A stretch of 64,000 nucleotides of DNA from Pseudonocardia oroxyli. GTDB lineage: Bacteria > Actinomycetota > Actinomycetes > Mycobacteriales > Pseudonocardiaceae. A model generated the notes under the pieces. That model had not been told where the DNA came from, searched no databases, and saw nothing but the letters and a program-made list of their open reading frames with translations. This document shows, piece after piece, positions 17,264-26,374 of the stretch. The stretch is taken from positions 1 through 64,000 of the forward strand of contig NZ_FNBE01000010.1 in NCBI RefSeq assembly GCF_900102195.1. The letters run 5' to 3'. The first letter of the stretch is position 1. Each line of letters opens with the position of its first letter. Position numbers and translations under genes: made by a program.

Positions 17264-18942
17264 CCACCCGGGAGCCCGCCGACGTGCCGCCCGGGGAGAC
17301 GCCGGACGTCTCCGGGGCCTTCCCCCGCCTCGAGGAGACGCGCCTGCGCGAGCTCGAGGAGTGGGGGGAGCGTCGGCCCACGACGCGCGGGGAGGTGCTC
17401 ATCACCGAGGGCGAGCCGGAGGACACGTTCTTCGTGCTGCTCTCCGGCCGGGTCGCCGTCGTCGAGGCGCTGGGGACGCCCGACGAGCGGGTGGTGCGGG
17501 TGCACGGGCCCGGCCGCTTCCTCGGCGAGCTCGGGGTCCTCACCGGGCAGCCCGCCTTCCTGAGCGATGTCGTCGTCGACCCGGGTGAGGTCCTGGCGGT
17601 GCCCGCCGCCAGGCTGCGCAGCCTGGCGGCGCGCGACTCCGCCTTCGGCGACCTCGTGCTGCGGGCCTACCTCGTCCGCCGTTGGCTGACCCTCGGCGAG
17701 GGCGTCGGGTTCCGGATCATCGGCTCCCGCTACTCGGCCGCCACCCGGAAGCTGCGCGAGTTCGCCGCCCGCAACCGGCTGCCCCACCGGTTCCTGGACC
17801 TGGAGACCGACCCCACCGCCGAGCAGCTGCTGCGGTCGCTGGGGCTCGGTCCCGCCGACACCCCGATCGTGCTCTACCGGGGCACGTTGCTGCGCAACCC
17901 GTCGACCGCCGAGCTCGCGCCGACGTTCGGGCTGCGTGACCTCGGCCACGGCGGCGAGATCTGTGATCTCGTGGTCGTGGGCGCCGGTCCGGCCGGACTC
18001 GCGGCGGCCGTCTACGGCGCCTCGGAGGGCCTGGACACCACCCTGCTCGACGGCGTCGCGGCGGGCGGGCAGGCGGCGCGGACGTCCTGCATCGAGAACT
18101 ACCTCGGCTTCCCCTCCGGGATCTCCGGGGGCGAGCTGGCCGAACGCGCCGTGCTGCAGGCAGAGAAGTTCGGGGTGCGGCGCTCCGTCCCGTCGGAGGT
18201 GGTGGGGTTGGCGGAGCGCGACGGGCACCACGTCCTGCGCTTCGCCGACGGCGACGAGCTGGTCACCCGCACGGTGATCGTCGCGTCCGGCGTGCGCGTC
18301 CGCAGGCTGCCGGTCCCCGGCCTGGACCGGTTCGAGGACACCTGCGTCTACTACGCGGCCACCCCGCTGGAGGCCCAGCAGTGCGTCGGGGATCCCGTGG
18401 TGGTCGTCGGTGGGGGCAACTCGGCCGGTCAGGCCGCGATCTTCCTGTCCGGCCACGCCGCCGAGGTGCACCTGGTGGTCCTCGAACACACGCTCGGCGA
18501 GAACATGTCGCGCTACCTCGCCGACCGCATCGCCCAGGACCCGCGGGTCGAGGTGCACCTGCACACCGCCGTGGAGGAGCTGGCGGGTGCGGACGGCCGC
18601 CTCGAGGCCGTCGGGGTGCGGGACACGGTGACGGGGGCGCAGCAGCGGCTGCCCGCGCGCGACCTGATGGTGTTCATCGGGGGCGAGCCCAGCACGTCCT
18701 GGCTGCCGGACTCGGTGGCGCTGGACTCCGGCGGCTACGTGCTGACCGGGCCCGGTGCGCGACGGCCCGGGCGAACGGGAGCGCCCGGGGACGCCGAGCC
18801 GCTGCTGCTCGAGACCAGCCTGCCCGGGGTCTTCGCGGCGGGCGACGTGCGCAGCGGGTCGGTGAAGCGGGTCGCGTCCGCCGCGGGCGAGGGCGCGATG
18901 GCGGTCCGGATGGTGCACGAGCACCTCGCCGCCCTCCGCTGA
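17260..18942 (+). CDS. Cyclic-nucleotide-binding / thioredoxin-like / thioredoxin-reductase fusion
   Basis: A 560-residue three-part protein. Residues about 25-140 are a CNB domain (GEVLITEGEPEDTFFVLLSG, LGELGVLTGQP). Residues 150-225 resemble a thioredoxin/glutaredoxin fold without active cysteines (LREFAARNRLPHRFLD). Residues 230-560 are a TrxR-type flavoprotein with the FAD motif VVGAGPAGLAAAVYG and the NAD(P) motif VVVGGGNSAGQAAIF, then GVFAAGDVRSG. The CxxC of true TrxR is replaced by VYYAATPLEAQQC. It may be a cAMP-gated flavin oxidoreductase; the physiological acceptor is unknown. GTG 17260 overlaps the UBP stop. Confidence 0.88.
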   Translation: MTTREPADVPPGETPDVSGAFPRLEETRLRELEEWGERRPTTRGEVLITEGEPEDTFFVLLSGRVAVVEALGTPDERVVRVHGPGRFLGELGVLTGQPAFLSDVVVDPGEVLAVPAARLRSLAARDSAFGDLVLRAYLVRRWLTLGEGVGFRIIGSRYSAATRKLREFAARNRLPHRFLDLETDPTAEQLLRSLGLGPADTPIVLYRGTLLRNPSTAELAPTFGLRDLGHGGEICDLVVVGAGPAGLAAAVYGASEGLDTTLLDGVAAGGQAARTSCIENYLGFPSGISGGELAERAVLQAEKFGVRRSVPSEVVGLAERDGHHVLRFADGDELVTRTVIVASGVRVRRLPVPGLDRFEDTCVYYAATPLEAQQCVGDPVVVVGGGNSAGQAAIFLSGHAAEVHLVVLEHTLGENMSRYLADRIAQDPRVEVHLHTAVEELAGADGRLEAVGVRDTVTGAQQRLPARDLMVFIGGEPSTSWLPDSVALDSGGYVLTGPGARRPGRTGAPGDAEPLLLETSLPGVFAAGDVRSGSVKRVASAAGEGAMAVRMVHEHLAALR

Positions 18943-18952
18943 GCCCGGGGGA

Positions 18953-20020
18953 TCAGGGCGCGGGGACCGGCGGCGCGCCGGCCCTGCGGGGGTCCGGGGT
19001 CGGACCGGGCAGGAGGTCCTCGTAGAGCCGGACGTGCTGGGCGACCATCCGCTCGGTGCTGAACCGGTGGGCGGCGGCCGCCCGGCAGGCGGTGCGGTCG
19101 AGCAGCGCGGCGTCCAGGAGCGCCGCGGCCAGCGGGAGGGCGCCCGAGCGCAGGAACCCGGTGACCCCGTCGTCCACGATCTCGGGGGCGGACCCGGCCG
19201 GGGTGGCGACGACGGGGGTGCCGGTGGCCAGCGCCTCGATCATCACCAGACCGAACGGCTCCGCCCACTGCATGGGGTTGACGAGGGCGAACGAGTCCCC
19301 GACGAGCTCGAGCTTCTCGCTGTGGCCGAGCTCGCCGACGTACTCGACGTCCGCGCACAGCAGCGGCTTGACCTGCGCGTCGAAGTACTCGCGCTCCTCC
19401 GGTTCCCGCAGCTTGGCGGCCATGCGCAGCGGGACGCCCGCGGCCCGGGCCGCCAGCGCGGCCTCGCGCGGTCCCTTCTCCGGGGACATCCGTCCCAGGA
19501 AGCTCGCGTACCCGCCCTGCCCGTCGCCCACCGGGACCGACTCGACGTCCAGGCCGTGGTGTATCACGCCGGCGAGCGGCACCCCGTCGGCGGTGTCCGC
19601 CTGGTGCTGCGAGATCGCCACCACCGCGACCCCGCGCATCGCGCGGTAGAGCGGACCCAGGGTCGCGTCGAACGGGCCGTGGGCGGTGGTCACGACCGGC
19701 TGGCCCATCGGGGGACGCCGGTAGAGCGGACCGGCCATCGTGTGGTCGTGCACGAGGTCCACGTCGGTCATGGCGGCGTAGCTCGTGATGGCGTGGCGCA
19801 GCTCGGTCACCATGTCGGCGCACACCGGCCCCGCCCTGCCGACCTTCGCGGTCCCGCCCACCCGGGGCACCGGGCACTCGCTCTCGGCCGCGGCGGCGAG
19901 CAGCACCTCGTGACCGGCCCGGACCAGTCCGCGGGCCAGTCGGTCGATGACCGACTCGGTGCCGCCGTAGGCGAGCGGGGGAACGGGGACCCCCGGAGGG
20001 GCGATGAGACCGATGCGCAT
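18953..20020 (-). CDS. GT4-family glycosyltransferase
   Basis: A 355-residue GT-B enzyme that transfers sugar from a nucleotide donor. The N-terminus is MRIGLIAPPGVPVPPLAYGG, with TESVIDRLARGL next. The C-domain has SFLGRMSPEKG and the EX7E motif in AEPFGLVMIEALATGTPVVA, as in the GT4 group. ATG 20020 is preceded by GAGGA. It converges on the chaperone operon with ten bases between stops. The stress palindrome lies about 90 bases upstream, suggesting co-regulation. Acceptor and product are unknown; envelope glycan or trehalose/mannosyl-glycerate type products are possible. Confidence 0.85.
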   Translation of the reverse strand: MRIGLIAPPGVPVPPLAYGGTESVIDRLARGLVRAGHEVLLAAAAESECPVPRVGGTAKVGRAGPVCADMVTELRHAITSYAAMTDVDLVHDHTMAGPLYRRPPMGQPVVTTAHGPFDATLGPLYRAMRGVAVVAISQHQADTADGVPLAGVIHHGLDVESVPVGDGQGGYASFLGRMSPEKGPREAALAARAAGVPLRMAAKLREPEEREYFDAQVKPLLCADVEYVGELGHSEKLELVGDSFALVNPMQWAEPFGLVMIEALATGTPVVATPAGSAPEIVDDGVTGFLRSGALPLAAALLDAALLDRTACRAAAAHRFSTERMVAQHVRLYEDLLPGPTPDPRRAGAPPVPAP

Positions 20021-20109
20021 GGATGTGGTCCTCGGGAGCGGGCGCGAGTCCTGGCTCGCGACGGGACGGATGCCTGGTCCATGACACCGCCCGGCCGACC
20101 TCGTCGACC

Positions 20110-20127
20110 ATCGGCAGAGCGACCCAT
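20110..20127. promoter_or_regulatory. Palindromic stress-regulon motif, copy 5
   Basis: ATCGG-CAGAGCGA-CCCAT, one mismatch from the perfect palindrome. It lies between the glycosyltransferase start (20020) and the end of the FAD dehydrogenase gene (20154), so it can serve only the glycosyltransferase. Confidence 0.55.
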
Positions 20128-20153
20128 TCCCGAGACGCCGCCCGCTCAGGCGC

Positions 20154-21674
20154 TCACCGTCCTCCCTCCGCCCCCGAGACCCCGCGCGCGAGGTGTCGGA
20201 CCACCCGATAGGCGCGGACGACCGCGGAGGCCAGGGTCGCACCACCGCCCGGATAGCCGTCCCGGAACAGGGTGGCCGCGCAGTTCCCCGCCGCGTACAG
20301 CCCGGGGATCGGGTCGCCTGCCGGATCGACGACGCGGCCGTCGAGGTCCGTCGCGAGCCCACCCGCCGTGCCGAGCGCGCCGGCGTGGACCGGGACGGCG
20401 AAGAACGGCCCCTGTGCGACGGGGGCGAGGCAGGGGTTGGGCGTGATCGCCGGGTCACCGAGGTGGCGGTCCTGCGGGTTCGCGCCCCGCCCGAAGTCCG
20501 GGTCCGCGCCGCGGCGGGCGGCGGCGTTGAACCGGCCCAGGGTCGCGACCAGGCCCGCCGGGTCGATCCCCACCCGCCGCGCCAGCTCGGCCGGGGTGTC
20601 CGCGGTGACCATCCAGGGCTCGACGGCGCCGGGTGGCGACCCGGCCACCGGGTACCGCTCGCGGTAGGCCCGGTCGAACACCAGGAACGCGGTGCGACCG
20701 GCGAAGGCCCGGTTGAGGTCGTGGTAGTTCAGGGCCTCGTTCACGAACCGTCTGCCGGTGGTGTCGACGGTGACCGAGCCCGGCAGGGTCATCTCGACGT
20801 TGCCCATCCGGCCGCTCGGCATGCCGTCGTAGCGGTCGCCGGGCGGCGTGATCACGGGGACGCCCCACACCGCGGTCATCTCGTCGAGGGCCGCCCCGCG
20901 GGCGAGGCCGAGCGCGTCGCCGGTGTTCGACGGTGCGCTGATCGGCGTGATCTCGGCCGCGAGGTGGCGTCGACGCAGGTCGGCGTTCCACTCGAAGCCG
21001 CCCGACGCGAGCAGGACCGCGCCCGCCGCGACCGTCTCCTCCCCGAGCCGGACGGTCCCGTGGCCGAGCGCGGTCACGGGCGTCGCGGCGAGGATCTCGA
21101 CGCCCCGGTCCAGCGCGGCGACCAGCAGCCGCCCGACGAGCGCGCCGCCCATGGTGCGGACGCCGCCGGCCTCGCGCTGTTTGACCACCTCCGGGCCGGC
21201 CGAGCGGTCGTCCCGTTCGGACATGGTGAGCAGCGGGAAGTAGGTCGGCGGGCGGATCCGCTCGGCCAGCCCCGGCCACGGGCGCGGGTCGAACGGCTCC
21301 TGGTCGAGGCCCCGCCCGTGCGCCGCGCCGGGCCGGTCGGGGTGGTAGTCGGGCCGGGGCAGCGGTCGCATCCGGACGCCGACCCGGGTGAGCAGCGCGA
21401 TCGCGCGCGGCACGTCCTCGACGAACGCCGCGATCTCGGACGCCGACATCCGGCCGGTGCCGAGGTACGCCCGCGCCGCCCCGGGGCTGTCCGGTGTGGA
21501 CATCAGTGCGTTGTTCGGGGCCCAGATCACACCCCCGCCCACGGCGGTGGTGCCGCCCAGCCGCGCCGCCTTCTCCACCACGAGCACCGACAGCCCGGCC
21601 TCCGCGGCCCCGACGGCGGCGGTCAGCCCGGCCGCCCCCGATCCGACCACCACGAGGTCGTGGCCGCCGTTCAC
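20154..21674 (-). CDS. FAD-dependent dehydrogenase 1 (FAD_binding_2, KstD/fumarate-reductase type)
   Basis: A 506-residue flavoprotein. N-terminal FAD motif VVVGSGAAGLTAAVGAAEAG, then GGTTAVGGGVIWAPNN as in ketosteroid dehydrogenase relatives. C-terminal GLYAAGNC and RDGYPGGGATL carry the Tyr-Pro-Gly region where KstD enzymes place a catalytic Tyr. Such enzymes dehydrogenate ring ketones or reduce enones. GTG 21674 overlaps the alcohol dehydrogenase stop (GTGA). It is the last gene of a long minus-strand run and one of three paralogues in this cluster. The substrate is unknown. Confidence 0.83.
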   Translation of the reverse strand: MNGGHDLVVVGSGAAGLTAAVGAAEAGLSVLVVEKAARLGGTTAVGGGVIWAPNNALMSTPDSPGAARAYLGTGRMSASEIAAFVEDVPRAIALLTRVGVRMRPLPRPDYHPDRPGAAHGRGLDQEPFDPRPWPGLAERIRPPTYFPLLTMSERDDRSAGPEVVKQREAGGVRTMGGALVGRLLVAALDRGVEILAATPVTALGHGTVRLGEETVAAGAVLLASGGFEWNADLRRRHLAAEITPISAPSNTGDALGLARGAALDEMTAVWGVPVITPPGDRYDGMPSGRMGNVEMTLPGSVTVDTTGRRFVNEALNYHDLNRAFAGRTAFLVFDRAYRERYPVAGSPPGAVEPWMVTADTPAELARRVGIDPAGLVATLGRFNAAARRGADPDFGRGANPQDRHLGDPAITPNPCLAPVAQGPFFAVPVHAGALGTAGGLATDLDGRVVDPAGDPIPGLYAAGNCAATLFRDGYPGGGATLASAVVRAYRVVRHLARGVSGAEGGR

Positions 21675-22621
21675 AGGAGCACCGCGATCTTGCCGAGCTC
21701 GGTGCGCAGGAGCCCGAAGGCGTCGCCGACCTCGGCGAACGGCACCCGGCGGGTGACCAGCGCGGCGGCGGGTTCGGGATGGGCGGCCAGCAGCTCGAGC
21801 GCCTCCCCGATCCGCCGCAGGCTGTTGCGGCTGCCGAGCAGGTCGAGGTCCTTGACCGGCAGCGTGCGCATCGAGAGCGTGACGGGCCGGTCGGAGATGC
21901 CGACGAGCACGACCCGACCCGCGGTGGCCACGCTCTCGACCGCGGTCGTGAACGCGCTCGGCGCGCCGGTCGCCTCGAGGACGAGCGACGGCTGCCGCCC
22001 GTCCGGCTCGATCGCCCCGAACCCGCGCGCGAAGGCGGCACGGTCGGGGTTCACGTCCGTGGCGACCACCTCCACGCCCAGCGCGGTGAGGTGCAGGGTG
22101 GCCAGCAGCCCGATCGGCCCGCAGCCCAGGACGAGGGCCCGCTCGTCCTTCTCCGGCCGCCCGCGCAGCACCGCCTGCATGGCGATGCTGGTGGGTTCGG
22201 CGAGCGCCGCGACCTCCGTGGGCATCCCGTCCGGCACCCGGAACAGGTCGGTCACCGGCACGGCGACCAGCTCGGCCAGGCCGCCGTCGGTGTAGCAGCC
22301 GAGCACCGACGAGCGGGCGCAGGCGTTGATCCGCCCGATCCCGCACGCGTGGCACTCCCCGCACCAGCGGATCGGCGAGACCGCCACCCGGTCGCCGGGG
22401 AGGAAGCCGGATCCGGCGGGCGCGGTCTCCACGGTCCCGGCCAGCTCGTGGCCCTGGACGATCGGCAGCTCGGTGGCGTAGTCGTCCTCCCAGATGTGCA
22501 GGTCGGTGCCGCACAGGGTGACGGCGCGGATCCGGACGAGTGCCTCCCCCGGTCCGGGCACGGGCGCGGGCACCTCGTCGATCACGACGTGCTCGCGGGA
22601 GAGGGTCCGCGCGACCCTCAC
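21671..22621 (-). CDS. Zinc-dependent alcohol dehydrogenase (MDR family)
   Basis: A 316-residue alcohol/polyol dehydrogenase. Catalytic zinc ligands are Cys in LCGTDLH and His-Glu in GHELAG. A structural-zinc-like segment has only part of the usual four cysteines (CGECHACGIGRINAC). The cofactor motif is LGCGPIGLLAT. Family members oxidise secondary alcohols such as polyols or cyclitols. It overlaps the YCII-like gene before it and the flavoprotein after it, suggesting alcohol-to-ketone oxidation followed by ring desaturation. That order is inference. Confidence 0.86.
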   Translation of the reverse strand: MRVARTLSREHVVIDEVPAPVPGPGEALVRIRAVTLCGTDLHIWEDDYATELPIVQGHELAGTVETAPAGSGFLPGDRVAVSPIRWCGECHACGIGRINACARSSVLGCYTDGGLAELVAVPVTDLFRVPDGMPTEVAALAEPTSIAMQAVLRGRPEKDERALVLGCGPIGLLATLHLTALGVEVVATDVNPDRAAFARGFGAIEPDGRQPSLVLEATGAPSAFTTAVESVATAGRVVLVGISDRPVTLSMRTLPVKDLDLLGSRNSLRRIGEALELLAAHPEPAAALVTRRVPFAEVGDAFGLLRTELGKIAVLL

Positions 22622-22899
22622 CGCAGACCGCCGAAGACGATGGACCAGCCGCGCACGGTGCGCTCGCCGATCAGTCCCTCCTGCCGGAACGGATCGCCGT
22701 CCAGGAGGTGCTCGACCTGCGCGTCGGACTCCGCTTCGAGGAGCAGCAGCGCGCCCGTGCCGTCGGCCAGCGGGCCGGAGGCGCGCAGGGTGCCCGCCTC
22801 GTGCAGATCGGCCAGGAAGTCCTTGTGGCGGGGCCGGTGCGCGTCGCGGGCGACGTCGGTGTCCGGGCCGTAGGTGTAGGTGACCGCGTAGATGCCCAT
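22618..22899 (-). CDS. YCII/YciI-like small protein
   Basis: A 93-residue ferredoxin-like protein beginning MGIYAVTYTYGPDTD, with RPRHKDFLADLHEAG and ASGPLADGTGALLLLEAES, the usual YciI landmarks. Some relatives are lactone isomerases or dehalogenase-like, but most are uncharacterised. ATG 22899 is chosen because the family begins here; the in-frame GTG 22908 and ATG 22959 would add residues that are not conserved, and the latter would overlap the LysR gene. The stop overlaps the alcohol dehydrogenase start. A shared 11-mer (GTCCAACACTC) lies just upstream. Confidence 0.75.
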   Translation of the reverse strand: MGIYAVTYTYGPDTDVARDAHRPRHKDFLADLHEAGTLRASGPLADGTGALLLLEAESDAQVEHLLDGDPFRQEGLIGERTVRGWSIVFGGLR

Positions 22900-22931
22900 G
22901 TCCTTCACGGTGCGCCCCGCGGACTGCGCCG

Positions 22932-22947
22932 GTCCAACACTCGATTC
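22932..22947. promoter_or_regulatory. Candidate LysR-regulated promoter element (site B)
   Basis: GTCCAACACTCGATTC. The 11-mer GTCCAACACTC recurs at 29688-29698 upstream of the MFS operon, and GATTCAG recurs in the LysR palindrome at 30690-30715. It overlaps the end of the first LysR gene. Confidence 0.35.
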
Positions 22948-23851
22948 AGGACGGTTCATGTGCGGATCGCACAGGATCGGGCAGCACGCGGGCGGCGACC
23001 GCGAGCAGGGCCCGGACCGCCTCCGTCATCCGGCCCTCGTCCCACAGCAGCGCGCTGCGCAGCTCCGGGGCGGGGGCCGCGAGGGGGATCCAGACCGCGC
23101 CCGACGGCATGATCGGCCGCACGCACGTCGGCGCCAGCGAGACCCCGAGACCGGCCGCGACCAGCGACAAAACCACGTACGGATCCTTCACCTGCTGGGC
23201 GATCCGCGGCCGGAAGCCCGCCGCCTGGCAGGCCGTGAGCAGGACCGCCCGCAGCGCGGACTGGCCCGGCATCAGCACCCAGTCCTCGCCCGCGAGCTCG
23301 GGCAGGGCGATCTCGCCGCGGTCGGCGAACCGGTGATCCGGCGACACGACGGCGCCGAGCCGCTCGATGCTGATCGTGCGGGTGGACGGGGTGCCGGGCA
23401 CCGGGAGCCCGACGAAGGACACGTCCAGCGCGCCGCGCTCGACCATCCCCAGCGCGTCCTCGGTGGTGACCCGGTCCACCAGCTCCAGCTCGACGTGCGG
23501 GTGCCGGGTCCGCAGCGCGCGGGTCAGCGGCGGGAGCGTGAGGTGGTTGAGCGCCCCGGACAGGCCGAGCCGGACCCGGCCGTAGACCTCCCCGGGACCG
23601 GCGCGCGTGGCGCGGAGCGCGAGGTCCAGGTCCTCGACGATCCGGCGGGCGTGCGGCACCAGCGCGTGCCCCGCCGAGGTCAGCGTGACGGCCCGGGTGG
23701 TGCGGTCGAACAGCGGCGCGCCCACCTGGCGTTCGAGCTTCTTGATGGTCTGGCTCAGCGGGGACTGGGCCATGTGGAGGCGCTCCGCCGCGCGCCCGAA
23801 GTGCAGCTCCTCGGCCACGGCGAGGAACGCCTCCACCCAGCGGACGTCCAT
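22946..23851 (-). CDS. LysR-family transcriptional regulator 1
   Basis: A 301-residue regulator. The winged HTH at 1-60 reads [20 protein letters not shown] then [20 protein letters not shown], the CatM/BenM-like LysR pattern. The effector domain follows ([19 protein letters not shown]). It closely resembles the second LysR protein of the cluster, so the two likely arose by duplication. Its ATG shares one base with the stop of the upstream flavoprotein gene (TGATG), placing it inside the operon. Confidence 0.9.
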   Translation of the reverse strand: MDVRWVEAFLAVAEELHFGRAAERLHMAQSPLSQTIKKLERQVGAPLFDRTTRAVTLTSAGHALVPHARRIVEDLDLALRATRAGPGEVYGRVRLGLSGALNHLTLPPLTRALRTRHPHVELELVDRVTTEDALGMVERGALDVSFVGLPVPGTPSTRTISIERLGAVVSPDHRFADRGEIALPELAGEDWVLMPGQSALRAVLLTACQAAGFRPRIAQQVKDPYVVLSLVAAGLGVSLAPTCVRPIMPSGAVWIPLAAPAPELRSALLWDEGRMTEAVRALLAVAARVLPDPVRSAHEPS

Positions 23852-25557
23852 CAGCTCTGCGCGGCGTGCCTTGCCGCGAGGTAGCCGAAGGTCAGGCCCG
23901 CGCCGACCTGGCAGCCCGCACCGGGGTACTCCGACGCCATGATCGAGTTCGCGTCGTTGCCCACGGCGTAGAGGCCCGGGACCGGTCGGTCGCGGTCGTC
24001 GAGCACCCGGGCGTCGACGTCCGTGCGCAGACCCAGCGCGCTGGCCAGCGGCGTCGGGACCACGGCGATCGCGTAGAACGGCGCCGTCTCGACGGGCCCG
24101 AGGTTGGGGTTCGGACCGTGGGCCGGATCGCCCGCCGCCAGGCCGAACCGGCTCTGCCCCTTGCCGAACTCCTCGTCGATCCCGGTGCGCGCGAAGCGGT
24201 TGGCGTCCGCGACGGTGCGCTCCAGGCCGTCAGGGTCCACGCCGATCTCGGCCGCCAGCGCGCGCAGGGTGGCACCGGTGCGCAGGTAGCCGCTCCTCAG
24301 GAAGGGCCGCAGGCGCAGCGCGGGCAGGTGCGGGTGCACCATCCCGAGCCCGTAGCGCGCCAGTGTCCGGGAGTCGACGACGAGCCAGGCCGGGACCGTC
24401 GGGACGTCCTTGTGCGAGTCGTACATCGCCCGGGTGAAGCGGTGGTAGGACACCGACTCGTCGACGAACCGACGCCCGGCGGAGTTGACCGCGAGGATGC
24501 CCGGCTTCGCCCGGTCCCAGATGTGCGGGAACACCGCCGTCGACCCGTCCCGGCGGCGCCCGATCGAGCTGGGGAACCACAGGGCGTTATCGTCCCGGGG
24601 CTCGCCGAGGGCGCCGCCCACCGCCTCCGCGAGCGCGATCGAGTCACCGGTCGCGCCCTCGCCGACCCGGGTGAACTGCGGCGTCGGGCTCGGCATGTGG
24701 CGCTCGCGCAGCTCGGGGCTGGCCCCGAACCCGCCCGCCGCGAGGACCACGCCCTTGCGCGCCCGGACCCGGACCGTCTCGCCCCGCCGGGAGACCACCG
24801 CTCCCACGACCCGGCCGTCCTCCCGCACCAGCTCGAGGCTCCGGGCGGTGAACCAGACCTCGCCGCCGCGCCGCTCCAGCTGGTGGTACAGGTTCGCGAC
24901 CAGCGCGTTCCCCATCGCCAGCCGGGTGCCGCGCGGGTAGCCGCGGAGCAGGTCGAGCACCCAGCGCACGCCGAGCCGCAGCGCGGTGGCCAGGCCCCGC
25001 GGCGACCCGCTGAAGAGCGTGAGCAACTCGTTGACCTCGGGCCGCCGGACCATCAGCGTGCCGCGGAACAACGCGAACTCCGGCACCGGGCGGCGGACCC
25101 GGCCGAAGCGGCCCCGGCCGAGCACCCGGCCGTCGAAGGTCTTCGGTTCCAGCGCCCGCCCGAGCCCGTAACCGCTCACCTCGGGGTGGTAGTCCACGAC
25201 GGCCTTGCTGTGCCAGAAGTCGACCCCGAGCTCCCGCAGCCGGGCGAGCATGGCGGGGCCGTGGTCGAGGTAGGCCTCGCGCAGCGCGCGCGGCGCCCGG
25301 TCGCCGACCAGGGTGTCCAGGTAGCGGCTCGCCTCGGCGCGGTCGTGCGCCGGATCCGCCTGCATCGGGTGGCCGGGCACCCAGCAGGTGCCCGCGGAGT
25401 ACGCGGTGGTGCCGCCGAGCCACTCGGTCTTCTCGAGCACCAGCGTGCGCAGCCCCTCCCCCGCCCCGACGACGGCGGCGCCGAGCCCGCCGGCGCCGGA
25501 CCCGAGGACCAGCAGGTCGACGTCGTGGTCCCAGTGGTCGGACACGTGCTCAGACAT
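23851..25557 (-). CDS. FAD-dependent dehydrogenase 2 (FAD_binding_2, KstD-like)
   Basis: A 568-residue flavoprotein. FAD motif [20 protein letters not shown], then [15 protein letters not shown]. The middle has [18 protein letters not shown], and the C-terminus [20 protein letters not shown] with the Tyr-Pro-Gly feature of KstD enzymes. It is probably a ring desaturase or enone reductase on a small ketone. ATG 25557 overlaps the end of the shikimate-dehydrogenase-like gene by eight bases. It is closer to flavoprotein 3 than to flavoprotein 1, judged by shared motifs. Confidence 0.84.
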   Translation of the reverse strand: MSEHVSDHWDHDVDLLVLGSGAGGLGAAVVGAGEGLRTLVLEKTEWLGGTTAYSAGTCWVPGHPMQADPAHDRAEASRYLDTLVGDRAPRALREAYLDHGPAMLARLRELGVDFWHSKAVVDYHPEVSGYGLGRALEPKTFDGRVLGRGRFGRVRRPVPEFALFRGTLMVRRPEVNELLTLFSGSPRGLATALRLGVRWVLDLLRGYPRGTRLAMGNALVANLYHQLERRGGEVWFTARSLELVREDGRVVGAVVSRRGETVRVRARKGVVLAAGGFGASPELRERHMPSPTPQFTRVGEGATGDSIALAEAVGGALGEPRDDNALWFPSSIGRRRDGSTAVFPHIWDRAKPGILAVNSAGRRFVDESVSYHRFTRAMYDSHKDVPTVPAWLVVDSRTLARYGLGMVHPHLPALRLRPFLRSGYLRTGATLRALAAEIGVDPDGLERTVADANRFARTGIDEEFGKGQSRFGLAAGDPAHGPNPNLGPVETAPFYAIAVVPTPLASALGLRTDVDARVLDDRDRPVPGLYAVGNDANSIMASEYPGAGCQVGAGLTFGYLAARHAAQS

Positions 25558-26374
25558 CGGTGAGTTCTCCCAGGTGGCGGCGCATCCGAGCGAGGTCGGG
25601 GGTGGCGCCGGTGAGCAGGGCGAGGGTGTCCGCGGCCTGCGCGACGAGCATCGCGCCGCCGTCGAGGACGCGGTGGCCACGGGCGCGGGCCACCGCGAGC
25701 AGCTCCGTCTCCAGCGGACGGTAGACGCACTCGGCGACCCATTGCCCCGGCCGGAGCAGCGCGGGATCGAACGGGAGGCCGGGATGGCCGGTCATCCCGA
25801 TCGGGGTGGCGTTCACGATCCCGTCGAGATCGCCCTCCCCGCCGACGCCGATCTCGGCGGCCGGGAACGCGGCCCGCAGCCGGCCCGCGAGCGCGCTGGC
25901 GCGCGCCGGATCGGCGTCGACGATCCGCACCGCCGCGCCGACCCCGACCAGCGCGTACGCCACCGCCGATCCGGCTCCCCCGGCGCCGATCACGGCGACC
26001 CGGCCGAGTGCCGCGTCCGGCAGCCCGTGCCGCAACCCCGCCAGGAACCCGCTGTGGTCGGTGTTGTGCCCGGTCAGGACCCCGTCCCGCACGACGACGG
26101 TGTTGACCGCGCCGAGGGCGGCGGCCGCGGGCGACAGCGCGTCGAGCTGGGCCAGCACGGCCTGCTTCACGGGGTGGGTCACGTTGAACCCCGTGATCCC
26201 GTCCGCCACTGCGGCGCGCAGGGTGAGGTCGGGCTCGACGTCCAGGTCGCGCACCGAGTACGTGTAGTCCAGGCCCAGGGCGGCGGCTTCGCGCTCGTGC
26301 AGCGCGGGCGAGAGCGAACCGCCGATCCCGGCGCCGACCAGCGCGACCCGGTGCGCCGTCAGGAAGGTGGTCAC
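25550..26374 (-). CDS. Shikimate/quinate dehydrogenase-like protein (AroE family)
   Basis: A 274-residue NAD(P)-dependent dehydrogenase. It shows the substrate loop [10 protein letters not shown], the catalytic Lys in NVTHPVK, the catalytic Asp in GHNTDHSGF, and the nucleotide loop [15 protein letters not shown]. All active-site residues are present. Its position in a catabolic operon with an MHS transporter favours quinate/shikimate breakdown over the biosynthetic aroE role. GTG 26374 overlaps the stop of the TIM-barrel gene. No dehydroquinate dehydratase gene is visible nearby, so the downstream route is unclear. Confidence 0.87.
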   Translation of the reverse strand: MTTFLTAHRVALVGAGIGGSLSPALHEREAAALGLDYTYSVRDLDVEPDLTLRAAVADGITGFNVTHPVKQAVLAQLDALSPAAAALGAVNTVVVRDGVLTGHNTDHSGFLAGLRHGLPDAALGRVAVIGAGGAGSAVAYALVGVGAAVRIVDADPARASALAGRLRAAFPAAEIGVGGEGDLDGIVNATPIGMTGHPGLPFDPALLRPGQWVAECVYRPLETELLAVARARGHRVLDGGAMLVAQAADTLALLTGATPDLARMRRHLGELTDV

